A stretch of DNA of 64,000 nucleotides from Mytilus trossulus (taxonomy: Eukaryota > Mollusca > Bivalvia > Mytilida > Mytilidae), in NCBI RefSeq assembly GCF_036588685.1, contig NC_086376.1:17230411-17294410 (forward strand), in the 5' to 3' direction. Made by a program: the position numbers and the translations under genes. Below the pieces are notes generated by a model. That model was not told the DNA's origin. It saw only the letters and a program-made list of their open reading frames with translations, and did no database searches. This document shows, piece after piece, positions 23,846 to 35,297 of the stretch. The stretch's first letter is position 1. Every line of letters starts with the position of its first letter.

Positions 23846-24591
23846 TTAAGGTTTATGTACCCTTCTGTACATATTTTTGTACGAATTTTTCAAACCTCAA
23901 TTGTATCAAAACTACAGATATAATGAATAATAGAGATAGGCCATTTAGTACATATTCCAAGGGGAAACTTAATGCAAAGCATTATTTTTTTTTATTTCAT
24001 TGCATTTGACAGAAAAAGAGGACTTTGTGGCAAATAAATCGAGATTTTTATAGAAAATCCATAGCCTTTGATACAGAGATTTTTGTTATAAAATTTGAAA
24101 CATACATTACTCACTTGATTTTCTATGATGTGCTAGTGTCTATTTTTACAAAAAGTTCTAAGCAACCTGTAAAATCCAAAACACCTCGTGCTGAGTCACT
24201 AAAGTCGAGCGCACCCTAAAAGGTTTACTTGATTTTTGCCATATTTATATTTGTTATAACCAATAACTACATTTATAAAATTGTTTTAAGGAAATGAATG
24301 CTAGCACTGCATGCAATAATCCTATATCTATCAGTCATCAAATTGCCAACTATGAGCGTACAAGGATAAAGGCTGTGGATTTTCTATAAAAATCTTGATT
24401 TATTTGCCACAAAGTACTCTTTTTCTATTAAATGCAATGGAACAGTAAAACATAATGCTTTGCATCAATTTTCCCCGTGGAATATGTACAAAATGGCCTA
24501 TCTCTATTATTCATTATATCTGTAGTTTTGATACAATTGAAGTTTGAAAAGTTCGTACAAAAATGGCTACAGAAGGGTACATAAACCTTAA
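23846..24591. mobile_element. Foldback element with 224-bp inverted arms
   Basis: The left arm 23846-24069 and right arm 24368-24591 are inverted complements over their whole length by eye. For example, 'ttaaggtttatgtaccctt' faces 'agggtacataaacctta' at the outer ends and 'aaaatccatagccttt' faces 'aaaggctgtggatttt' at the inner ends. The spacer is 298 bp. I see no transposase. Long inverted arms with a non-coding centre suggest a non-autonomous foldback DNA element, although a plain inverted duplication is also possible. Confidence 0.8.
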
Positions 24592-24599
24592 GCAGAACA

Positions 24600-25737
24600 A
24601 TTAAATATCAAGTCCACGACATGGGTATCTTTCAAGTTGGATGAAGAAAATGCATAACCTCTGTTTTAAAAAAAAAATGACCACGGACGGAAAACATATC
24701 AATCTATGAGTTCAGTTATTTTCGTGTCTGCCCTTCCATTATATGACTAAAACAAAATCCTCAAAATGGGTAACAAGTGTATCGAAAAGATAAAATCGAG
24801 TGCACCTTATTATGTTAGGGCGTGCTTGAGTTGAATATTTTGTCTTAAATATCGTACAAAGTAAGAATATTTCATACATCGTCTCGCTTCAGATTCTATC
24901 ATTTTATATATTAAAGCTACAGGTTGATTTTATAACACAAAAAATCACAGTACTAAAAGATGAAATATATGGGTCAAGTGAAATACCTGTCTAATGAGTC
25001 AAAAAAAGAGAGAAGGTGTGTTCGAATAGCTTTTTTTTTACTGAAAGTATTTGACGACAGTCTTTCAAGTTGGATGATGAAAATGCATATCTTCGAAAAA
25101 TTATTTATTTTCTGTGTATGATAACTAAGGTTTATAGTCTTCATACACTAAAAAATCTAGTCTGCCTTCCATGAAATATTTAATTAGATTTTTTTTCAAT
25201 ATTTATGAATTTTCGAAAATTCCACCTGACAACCGATTAGACAATAGTTTCAGGTTGAATCAATGCAGACAAGATCATTAACTGATGCTCATTAACTAGT
25301 TGATACATTTGTCTTTTTAAATACAACTGACATATAAGGATCGTAATGGTGCAATGTGGATAGATTTATCGGTTTCCAAGAGCAAAATTCGAAGGGCGTG
25401 TCATCCCTACAATGGCTTCCATTTCTACGATTGTGAAAATGAACTGGCGTAATGGGGAGATAGTTTTGAGGAAGTAGAATCCTGACTGGTATTGAATATA
25501 TCTGATATCATCTATTAATTACCTGCAAGTTGATATATCTTACAAATATTGCATATTGGCCACACCATATAAATCAATTAAGAAACATTTTGATATAATC
25601 GTCCCATCGCTTCCTTAAAAAACACCCAAAAAGAATCATTAAAGATGAGACCACGACAACTTTATATTCAGATGAGTACGCAATAAAACAAAAAGGACGG
25701 TGAGTAGGCAACAATGTATACTTAGTATTCGATTTTT
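24600..25737. other. Intergenic, short direct repeat only
   Basis: A segment of about 30 bp ('ctttcaagttggatga.gaaa', then 'atgcata') occurs at 24630 and 25063. Nothing coding is supported. Confidence 0.4.
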
Positions 25738-25960
25738 AATTTTAGTTTCTTGTGTATTCTAATCGGATTATTGTATGACGTCCAATATCACTGAATTTGT
25801 ATACATACTTTTTTAGGGGCCAGCTGAAGGACGCCTCCGGGTGCCGGAATTTCTCGCAACATTGAAGACTACTTGGTGGCTTTCGGCTGTTGTCTGCTCT
25901 ATGTTCTGGTTGTTGTCGCTTTGATACATTCCCCATTTCCTTTCTCAATTTTAAGTTGCT
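25738..25960 (+). repeat. Dispersed repeat family R3
   Basis: Same layout as 11870-12090: 'ttttagtttcttgtg', 'aggacgcctccgggtgccgg', 'ggtggctttcggctgtt' and 'gtcgctttgatacatt'. The antisense frame 25742-25948 is a by-product. Confidence 0.8.
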
Positions 25961-26017
25961 TGTAATTATAATTTAGCACAAAAGTATTTATCAATTATGT
26001 GTTTTGAGGTGAAAAAA

Positions 26018-26275
26018 ATAAAATCACAAAAATACTGAACTCCGAGTAGAAAGCTCACACACACTGAAACGAATGGACAACAAATGTCATATTTCTAACT
26101 CGGTACAGGCATTTTTATAAACAAAAAATGATGGATCAAACCTCGTTTTAAAGCAACTAAACCTCTCAATTTTAGACAGTAGCATCAAATTTCATTATAT
26201 TGACAACGGTGTGTGAACAAAACAAACAGACAAAATAGGTAAAAATGTCAAAATTAGAGGACTAGTAATAGATTG
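26018..26275 (+). repeat. Dispersed repeat family R1
   Basis: From 'aaatcacaaaaatactgaac' (26021) through 'atttctaactcggtacaggc' and 'ttcattatattgacaac' to 'aaaataggtaaaaatgtc'. Confidence 0.8.
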
Positions 26276-26394
26276 TTATATCTCACCTACTCTACCAGCT
26301 TTGATAAGTGTTTGGAATTACTATCATTTTTCAAATCTTCGTACTATGAACATCACAATTATTTCCTTTCTCTTTGTAAACTGTATATATGTTA

Positions 26395-26555
26395 GCGGCA
26401 ATAAGTGAAATTAGGCATTAAGCTTAAATCATAGGCAATAAACTAACGCCTAGACAGTAAGTCTAGTGCCTAAATGATGTTAGGCTTCAGTCTTAAATTC
26501 TAGGATTTAAGATTAAATGTTCAGGCATTAAGCTTAATGCCTCAAATATAAATGG
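26395..26555. repeat. Palindromic word array around 'aggcattaagctt'
   Basis: About 160 bp is built of variants of 'taggcattaagcttaaat' and its complement. It includes a perfect 20-bp palindrome at 26523-26542 (AGGCATTAAGCTTAATGCCT). It lies directly before the GATATC array and has the same construction: a palindromic hexamer in AT-rich spacers. Confidence 0.75.
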
Positions 26556-26721
26556 TAGTAAATGCAATGCATTTATTGATACAAATAAATATCTATTTGT
26601 TTCATAGTAGCACAATGAAAACTGAAGTTTAAAATGTCATCCATCGGATGACGGGATTGTGTTATGGAGCCTGTGAATGTCTGATTAACGTGTATCCCAT
26701 ATCTATTTAACTGTGTAATTA

Positions 26722-27737
26722 GTAATCTCTATTAGTTTATAAGATATCTCTATTAGTTTATAAGATATCTCTATAAGTTAATAAGATTTCTCTATTAATT
26801 AATAAGATATCTTATAAAGTATATAAGATATCTAACTTCTTTATAAAGATATCTTTTAAATACATACTTTATAAGATATCTTATTAATTAATAGAGATAT
26901 CTTATAAACTAATAGAGATATCTTATCAACTTATGGAGATATCTTATATATTAAATAAGATATCTTTATAACCAATTTAATAAGATATATCTACAAGTTA
27001 ATAAGATATCTCTAAAAGTTTATAAGATATCTCTATTAGTTTATAAAATATCTCTATAAGTTGATAAGATATCTCTATATGTTAATAAGATATCTCTAAA
27101 AATTTATAAGATATCTATATTAGTTTATAACATATCTCTATTAGTTAATAAGATATCTCTATTAATTAATAAGATATCTTATAAAGTATATAAGATATCT
27201 TACTTCTTTATAAAGATATCTTTTAAATACATACTTTATAAGATAGCTTATTAATTAATAGAGATATCTTATAAACTAATAGAGATATCTTATTAATTAA
27301 TAGAGATATCTTATACACTAGTAGAGATATTTTATTAACTTATGGAGATATCTTATTAAGTAAATCAGATATCTCTATAATTAACTATATAAAAGATATC
27401 TTATAAATTAATAGAGATATCTTATATTTTAAATAAGATATCTTATATATTTAATAAGATATCTTTATAAACATTTTAATAAGATATCTTTATAAACATT
27501 TTAATAAGATATCTTATTTAATAAATAAGATATCTTATTTAATATATAAGATATCTTTTTTAATATATTAGATATCTTATTTAATATATAAGATATCTTA
27601 TTTAATATATAAGATATCTTATTTAATATATAAGAAATCTTATTTAATAAATCAGATATCTCAATTAACATATAAGATATCTTATTTTGTTATTAAGATA
27701 TCTCAATTAGTTTATTAGATATCTTATTTAACTTAAA
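26722..27737. repeat. GATATC palindrome array with inverted higher-order structure
   Basis: About 1 kb consists almost entirely of 19-21-bp units of the form 'aagatatctctattagttta' or its complement, all centred on GATATC. Forward units (26724-26810) give way across a centre near 26840 to reverse-complement units. The block then repeats: 'cttataaagtatataaga' occurs at 26811 and again at 27178, a 367-bp higher-order period. From about 27420 onward the units become 'aagatatcttatttaatata' in uniform array. Nearly the whole block is self-complementary. Confidence 0.9.
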
Positions 27738-27854
27738 TAAATATAATAACGGCTTGCCATAGATATGTTCCTTACGTCGTAACTACAATTTCCTTCCCTC
27801 TCATGAATGTGATCTACAGAATTAGACTATTAACCGGGTTTTTAATAACATGAG

Positions 27855-28090
27855 CATCACGACGGGTGCCACATGTGGAGCAAGATCTGCTTTCCATTCC
27901 GGAGCATTTGAGCCACCCCCAGTTTTCGGTGGGGTTCTTGTTTCTTAGTCTTTAGTTTTCTATGTTTTGTCATGTGTAGTATTATTTGACTGCTTGTCTT
28001 TTTCATTTTTAGCCATGACTTTGTCAGTTTATTTTCGATTTTTTTAGTTTGTGCCTTTGGTATCTTTCGCCCCTCTTTTACACTTATTTA
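27855..28090 (+). repeat. Dispersed repeat family R6
   Basis: Has 'cacatgtggagcaagatctg', 'ggtggggttcttgttt', 'ttttctatgttttgtc' and 'ttgtcagtttattttcgatt'. It matches, in reverse, 31950-32120 and 32360-32520. Confidence 0.7.
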
Positions 28091-29015
28091 GTTATGCTGT
28101 TTCTTTTTAGGGTTCGGCTATGTATTATTGTTTGTGGTTTGAATTCTGTATGTGTGGTTATTTTACATATGTCATTATTGTTAGTATGGTCAAGCTAATT
28201 TACATTTTCCAGGATAAAGTATCGTGTTAGTCTTATAATTATATCGTGGCCACGAAATAAAATAAACTTTGAAACCTTCATATTTATGATTATAAATTAA
28301 ACTAATATTCATTATTATGAAAATAATTGTGAATTTCTGAATTTCGTTTCATATCAATTTCAAGATTCACGTACATCACAACAAAACGTTAATGATTGTG
28401 ATGTCCATTGCTGTCGTTAATGAAAGTCGTTGGTTGGTATTTTGCCGTTTACATGTTGTAATGTACTAATATATTATTTATTCATGCGTGTTAGTGCTTA
28501 GTTTTCATGAGTTTGTGTGTACTATATTCCTGTCATGTAGTATTGATATTTTATCGGTATATTTTTTTAACATTGCTATATATATGCGAGATTTTGCTAG
28601 CCATAAAACCAAGACTTTTGTAAAATATCATGTACCAAGTCAGGAATATGGCAGTGGTTATCAAATATACCATTTCTATATTTAATAGCGGTTGTTTTGT
28701 TGCACTTCAGTGTTTCTGTTGTTCCGTTGTCTTCCTCTTATAGTTGATGTGTTTTTTTTTCGGTTTTAGTTTGTAACCCGAATTTGTTTTCTCTACATCG
28801 CTCATGAATTTTGAACAGCGGTATATCAACGTTGCTCTTTTTAATTGCATTGTGAGTGCAGCTGGTAACAAGGGCTGTAACGCACGATTTCGGGAAAGAT
28901 TGTATGGTCGACGAACGTTTCTTGATGCACTCTATAGTTAAATAAAGCTGTGTTGTTTAATCACTAGGCAAATTAATGAAACATAATAACTATTGATAAA
29001 TCACAGCTATTTTAA
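28091..29015. other. Intergenic, one repeat copy
   Basis: 28690-28840 is a copy of the 'aacagcggtat' family. 28915-29015 is 3' flank shared with the paralogue at 17388. The remainder shows nothing. Confidence 0.5.
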
Positions 29016-30550
29016 TCAGTTTACACTTTTAACAGTTACACTATCGACCCTGGTTGCACATACGGCTCTCTGTGCGGTCATTCCAAATCCAAATCTGGTT
29101 GGGCAGTGACATGTCGTGTGGTCATCTATTTTTACAGATTTTCCTGCCTGAATAATTGTGTTTCCTGCATAGCAATTTCTACCTGCAATCACAAGAGTTA
29201 AGTTTGAGGAAAGACATTGCGTTAACGTCGATGCTACAGCAATCGAAGAAAACATATCATACAAACAGGTTAACAGAGTACCTTTCGCATACATTCAAGA
29301 AACGCTACAGCTATAAAATGGAGAGTACGTCGAAGAACGCACTAAGGGATACCAAAAAGTAGCTGTTAGGTTTTTTTTTTGCAAAAAGCATGCATACCAT
29401 GAAAAAGCAGTCTGTAACGTGATTTGAAAAGAATTAAGACAATAACAATCAAAACCAAGGAGTAAACAAAGACTCACAAAACTAAAAAACATTTACATCA
29501 GAAATTAATAAAAAGAAGCGTAAATTGTACAGTAAATTGAAGTGAGACCAGTCACCTAATAACTTAACCAGTGGACATCTATATTTTATTATCGTCATGC
29601 TGCTGATGCATAAATGACAACCCATCATACTCATACAATACGAAATATCTGTCTTTACTCAAATTCAGATTCAAAGTCGTCAAATCAATATAAATAGTTT
29701 TATAAAATGTACAAATTACTTTACAAGTGTTGTAGACCATTTTCTAAAAACTGTTGTATACTTGACTTCAGCATTTAATTATTTTATTGATTAAGATATT
29801 AACATGGTTAACATTGAAAGGGCATTAAAGTGTTTGGAAGAATTTCTTGTCTTTTGCATCAAAGGAAAGCTAGAACAAAAAGTTCAAAACTTTTATATCT
29901 TTTTTAATAAAAAGATTCTCAGACAGTTTAACCAATTTCCCTGTTTTTTTCACGAGCAACACGACGGTTACCACATGTGACACAAGAACTGTTCATCCTT
30001 CAATAACAATGAATTCAACCCGGTGTTTATTGGTGTTTATGTTGACCCCACGCTATGTCGTAGTTTTTAGATTTGTCTTTCTTTTTGGCGTTTTTTAATT
30101 TTTGCCATAGCGTTTTTTTTTATATATATTTGTGAGTTTTGAATGTCGCCATGATATCTCCAGTCACCTTTATAATATTATTTCAAATGTTTGAATTATT
30201 TGTATACAAGCTTAGAGTTATACGGTAGAACGAATGAAAAATAAACAAAATGATGATATGTACTTGATGTCATATGATGTTTGCAACTTACCATTTGGAC
30301 AAACGGAACAACACTTTGTAGGATCACGCACAGCGTCTACGCACGATGGCATAGCACAGTCTGTTATTGCACATAATACTCTGCCTCCATTACAAAAGCA
30401 ATGCTCACACGGGGTTGGTTGGAAAGATTCGCCTTCTTTGTATAATTTACCATCCTTACTGCAACCAGACACTACGGATATAGACGGTAAAGGATCAACA
30501 CAATAAACAAGTGGAAGAATAAGAACACTGATTAATATAAAGTTCATCAT
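29016..30550 (-). CDS. Small secreted VWC-domain protein with 4-Cys tail (gene C)
   Basis: Exon 1 is 30292-30550 and exon 2 is 29016-29182, with a phase-1 intron (donor GTAAGT, acceptor TTGCAG). The product is 141 residues. The start is MM; either of the two ATGs (30550 or 30547) works. The signal peptide MMNFILISVLILPLVYC precedes VDPLPS. The VWC domain spans about residues 27-85 with the full 10-cysteine set (CEHCFC, CCSVC). The tail carries RNCYAG, TCHCP and AVC. Compared with gene B, exon 1 differs at few residues, while the last residues of exon 2 differ more (TRVDSV.VKSVN against IRVNTV.AKVVNVN). Flanking homology extends both ways. Secreted; specific role unknown. Confidence 0.87.
29184..30290 (-). 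other. Intron of the third VWC gene
   Basis: Includes the stretch 29430-29490 shared with the first gene's intron, and a family R6-like piece at about 29950-30160 in + orientation. Confidence 0.55.
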
Positions 30551-30639
30551 GTTTTCGATAGATTCCGATGTTCGTCTATGTATTCGTGGAGTACGTATAT
30601 ATGCTTATCAGTTGAACGTGATCCACAGATAATATCGTT

Positions 30640-31945
30640 ATATTATCTATCACAGTTACATCGGATTTAAATAATAATTGTAATCTACAAATTCGCTGAA
30701 ATGGCTTATGTTGAATAAAGAGTCCATCGCGGGATAAAGTGCGATAAGTTTATAAGAAATTAAAAATAATTAAGCTTATTCTACAAAGGGGGTTTTGGAA
30801 TACAAAAAAGTGTAAGAACAATACATGGTATTTAGACCTGATAACAATTTATCCACAATTACTGGAATTTACAGCCGTTCCTGGTAAATGTCACAACAAA
30901 AAATGTCGGATACCACAAAAGAAAAAGTCATTGTTGTATGACCACGCTGTCGCTAATGATCGGATCAGGTATCGCAAATTTCCAACGGAGTTCTGGCCTT
31001 ACTCATAATAATTACAAGAAAATCTTGAATATTTATCAAATATGAAATTTCAAATTATGAAAATGAGACATACAAATTACAAATAAAAACTGATATCATT
31101 AACCCAAATGAATAGGACCTCCACTATGAAGGGTCATGTTTCAAACAACAATGTCAATCGATCGTATATATATATATACAGATGAGTACACACAGTGTAC
31201 AGTTACGCCAACCAAGTATAGAGTCTTCACTATAAAGATTCATAATTCGAACAGCACTGTCATATGCGCAATCGTGTATCCAAGATGTACATTTACATTA
31301 ATCAAGTATTGTCGTCACTGTATAGTTTCATGATCGTAACATCAATGCTAATATTAAACGTCAATCAAGTAGGAAATTCGATTTCTTCATTACAAGGTTT
31401 TATATTTCAAACTGTTTATACACGAAATATACTTTTATATATGCTATCACTTCTGTGTTCACTAGAAAAAAAACTCTGTTTACCAAAACAATTACCATGG
31501 TGCAAAAGTGTAAAACATTCAGACAGTTGTCTAAAATTTTATTTCATTGGCACCAATTACCCGTTTTCCATACGTTCAGCATTTTAATCCTATCTAAGTT
31601 TCGTTTTGCCTGATGTCAAATTTGATGAAAAAAGTGTTATCTTTAATATTAGAGTAAGTTAAGTTTGAGCGTTTCTGATGAAGGTAAACGAAGAAAATAG
31701 ATTTGGACGCTAAGTGTTTTTTTACAGCATTATATCGATACTGTTGCTATTGAACTATTAGCATATATGGTATATTCAGGTCAAAAGTCACTGCTTTTAT
31801 ACTGAAATGATGTACAAGAAATCGATCTTAAATTGTGTCTACTCCATCGGAAAAGTTTCTTTAGACGGATTTGATTATTCTTTTTACTTCTTTTGTGGTC
31901 ATATAGCTCTTCGACTGTTTCGGTTCTCGTTTAACCTATGGCTTC
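30640..31945. other. Intergenic, weak tandem repeat
   Basis: At about 31110-31370, three diverged units of about 90-100 bp can be aligned. Each has 'cactat.aag.ttcat', 'aac..caatg' or 'cactgtca', and 'aatcaagta' near its end. The open frames at 31136-31587 fall within it and are not supported. Confidence 0.4.
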
Positions 31946-31949
31946 TAAA

Positions 31950-32125
31950 AGAGGAACGAAAGATACCAGAAGGACAGTCAAACTCATAAATCGAAAATAA
32001 ACTGACAACGCCATGGCTTAAAATGAAAAAGACAAACAGACAAACAATAGTACACATGACACAACATAGACAACTAAAGAATAAGCAACACGAACCCCAC
32101 CACAAACTAGGGGTGATTTAACACT
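31950..32125 (-). repeat. Dispersed repeat family R6, copy 1 of a local pair
   Basis: Reads on + 'aaagaggaacgaaagatacc', 'gacagtcaaactcataaatc', 'aactgacaacgccatgg' and 'cacgaaccccaccacaaac'. The next copy follows 410 bp downstream. Confidence 0.8.
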
Positions 32126-32357
32126 CGGCTTTGGGTATTCATCCCCAGAAAGGAGCCTCGGACGCATGTAACTTGTAAAGTGTTGTTTTCATTTTTATAT
32201 AGTGACTAGTGGCATTTCAATCAGAATTTGTATTTGATAGAAAAGAAAATATATGGTCATTCTTTCATTCTACAAAATCTTTACAACCTATTGACGAAAC
32301 AAATACAAAACTGCTGTTATCGTTGTCTCCATCTTAAATTCACAGTGTTCAATGCTT

Positions 32358-32520
32358 GTTTAAAAGAGGGACGAAATATACCAGGGAGACAGTCAAACTC
32401 ATAAATCGAAAATAAACTGACAACGCCATGGAAAGGACAAACAAACAAACACCATGACACATGACATAACATAGAAAACTAAAGAATAAACAACACGAAC
32501 CCAACCAAAAACTAGACGAT
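32358..32520 (-). repeat. Dispersed repeat family R6, copy 2 of a local pair
   Basis: Nearly the same as the preceding copy ('aaagagggacgaaatatacc', 'gacagtcaaactcataaatc'), with a small internal deletion after 'gccatgg'. Confidence 0.8.
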
Positions 32521-33198
32521 GTCTACCATCAATTGGAGTTTAATTCTTAACTAAATATCGAGCCTCGTCAATACAATTGTGTACAAAAGCATCTTGTCTA
32601 AATGCTACGATCATGATATTTGTATGAACTGTATGAATTATCAAAGCATTTTGAGTTTTTGAGAAAAAAAAATAATTAAAAAAAATTCCAAATTAAATAC
32701 CAAGAAATCTTTATATTATGAAACAGCAAAAGAGGTCGGACCAATATCAATTATGTATAGTCGTTTATAGTGAAATTCAAGTATGTTTTGGTACTTTCGA
32801 TTTTTTTGCTCAATAGTTATTTGAATTCAGAAGAAGTATATCTTTCATCTACATTTGTGCAACACGGTTACATACATCATTGGTTTAGCTGTACTCACGG
32901 TTTGTCGTCCGTCATACCGATATAAGAGTACAGTGCTTATCTAAACTGATTTTTAACGAATGCACTTTGCTATTCCACTGATCGTGGTAAAAACAGAAAG
33001 GCTAGAATTAAAAATAAATTCGAGACCATGATGGATATGTTTTGTTATACCAACAAAAAGTCGATGATCGGCAACATGACCCTGACATTAAAATATGACC
33101 AAAATAAAACAGTTATACATATGCAACCAATTAAAAAAAACTGTCCTGATAATGACTGATAAAACAAATATACGAAGACATAAATTAAGTTTTTATTT

Positions 33199-34272
33199 TT
33201 ATTTCCCAACAACCTTGTGAATAGGAAGACTGTCAACTGTTTGATAACAAGTTGCCACCAACACTGTCATGTCGAGCGATATTCTGTCTGGACACTGACA
33301 TATTGTATGCTCATTCAGGTAAACCTTCCTACCAGCTGGTATGATTCTATCTCGCGCCAAACAATTACGTCCTGGAATTAAAGATACATATAATAGTTTA
33401 CAGAATCCTTACGAGTTTGTTGATAAAACTACTCATATGAAAGTATTTTTTCTGATGTTTTTACAAAATTGATAATTTTAGGTACTATTTAAACTTAAAT
33501 TCCATCATGTAACTGTATTAAACCGCATTGTAGTATGTTATTTTAACCTATCCCCAAGTGTGAACTTATAGGTTCTTCCAACACTACCGAAGCACATGAT
33601 ATTACCCCCGGTTTTGTTGGGTTTCTTCTGGCTCAGTGTTTAGTTGTCTAAGTTGTGTTTTGCAGAATGAAGTTTGTCTTATGGTTATTTAGTGTTATTT
33701 TTTTGCTATGACGTTGCCAGTTTGTTGGACTTATGAGTTTCAATACCCTTTTGGTATCTATGCATCTCCAGTTTTTATTTTGAAAAGAAAATTCTTGATG
33801 GAAGAAAACAGTCCAGGTAGGTTCGCTTTATACTATATAATAAACAAGAGAAGTTCTTGTATACTTTCGGGTGCTAGATTTATTCATATATCTTACCTTC
33901 TTCCGCAATTATAAAAAATCAAGTACCCTGTACTAAATGGTAAATAAAATTTTGAAACTACAACTACCAAGGCACTTCTTAACCATATATACGTTGACAC
34001 ACATAAGGAATACACTTACCGTTCGGACACACAGGACAGCACATGTTCGGGTCATTAATTGGATCAACACAAAGTGTCACCAAACACTCAGCTACGGTAC
34101 AACTAACGTTTCCTTGGTTACAGCTACAATGTTCACATGGTCTGGGTTGAAAATTGGATCCGTCTTGGTAATATTTTCCATCCTTAAAACATCCCGAAGT
34201 TTGTGGTATAGCATTCACGATTAGTACAGGAATTATACAACAAGACGTTAGAATGAAGAAATACTTCAACAT
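33199..34272 (-). CDS. Small secreted VWC-domain protein with 4-Cys tail, divergent (gene D)
   Basis: Exon 1 is 34020-34272 and exon 2 is 33199-33371. Exon 2 is overshadowed by a longer frame on the same strand but is clear from its acceptor (TTCCAG) and homology. The intron is phase 1 with donor GTAAGT. The product is 141 residues. The signal peptide is MLKYFFILTSCCIIPVLIVNA. The VWC domain spans about residues 27-84 with CEHCSC and CCPVC. The tail has RNCLAR, TICQCP and ATC, so all four tail cysteines are kept, but the FGFGMTA block of the paralogues is replaced by ISLDMTV. An AATAAA on the minus strand (33197-33192) directly follows the stop. This is the most divergent member and marks the end of the cluster. 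Secreted; role unknown. Confidence 0.82.
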
Positions 34273-34800
34273 TTTGTCTAAATGTAGTTCATTAGATATA
34301 GGTAACGAAAGATAAGAATAACCAATAATTGTATAACACTACTGTTGACTTATTATGAGAAATTTATCCCAATCTTTAGAATAAACGAAAGAAAACAAAT
34401 TGTATGTAGTTCTTAATTAACACGTGTATGTATGATACATATGAATAAAACAAACTGTTCATAATGAATATATTTTTTTAATGATTAAAAGCGGATCGGA
34501 ATAAAAATTAATACAACACCGTTAATTAAATTTCATGCGAACTTTGCGGTTATCATGAATTATGGTAAATTTAGTTATATGAATAAAATCATAGTTGGGT
34601 CAATATGACAGAAACACAACAGATCAACATACAGTTTTCCACAAAAGACATGTGACTATACTATAAAGCATACTCTAAATTGCCAAGAAACTACATGTAG
34701 AAGTGAACAAATTTACAAAGTTTGTAAAATATTTATTGTTTATACCAGATACTCAAAATAGTAATAATTACACAGAAATGTCGAAAGATGAACAAAGCCC
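34273..34800. other. Upstream region of the fourth VWC gene
   Basis: No repeat or gene is seen. A GATAAG lies about 35-40 bp upstream of the ATG, but in the opposite orientation to the motif in the other genes. Confidence 0.4.
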
Positions 34801-35005
34801 ATTTAGCATAGTCCTCTATAAAAGACAACGATATAACAATGTAAAACAATTCAAACGAGAAAACTAACGGCCTTTTTTATATAAAAAATGAACGAAAAAC
34901 AAATATGTAACACATACACAAACGACAACCACTGAATTATAGGCTCCTGACTTACATAAATAATGTGGCGGGGTTAAACCTGTAACACCATATACAGTAA
35001 TTAAA
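34800..35005 (-). repeat. Dispersed repeat family R2
   Basis: Reads on + 'acaatgtaaaacaattcaaa', 'cgagaaaactaacgg', 'aacgaaaaacaaatatgtaa', 'tgacttacataaataatgtg' and 'gcggggttaaac'. Confidence 0.75.
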
Positions 35006-35297
35006 TAAGACATCATGACATAAATACAACACCCAGAATTTCAAAATATTTGCAGAAAAACAAGCCACCGACTTAACAAGAAGTTATATCGTTCAATAAT
35101 ACATAAGAAAAGTGTAAATCTAATTAAAAATAATATATATACATTTGATTGCGTTATTATTCAATAAGTAAGCAAATTGCTATAGAACTGTCCGAAATAA
35201 TCAGTTTGGAAAAGTGGGAAGACACCAATTGACGGACAAGGGGATTCGTATTCGGGATACAATAAATTCAAGTATAAACATTTAATTCAATATCATT

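Noticed and set aside
26395-27737. CRISPR-like array of short repeats
   Set aside because: Repeats are palindromic AT-rich words with no unique spacers of constant length, and the genome is eukaryotic.
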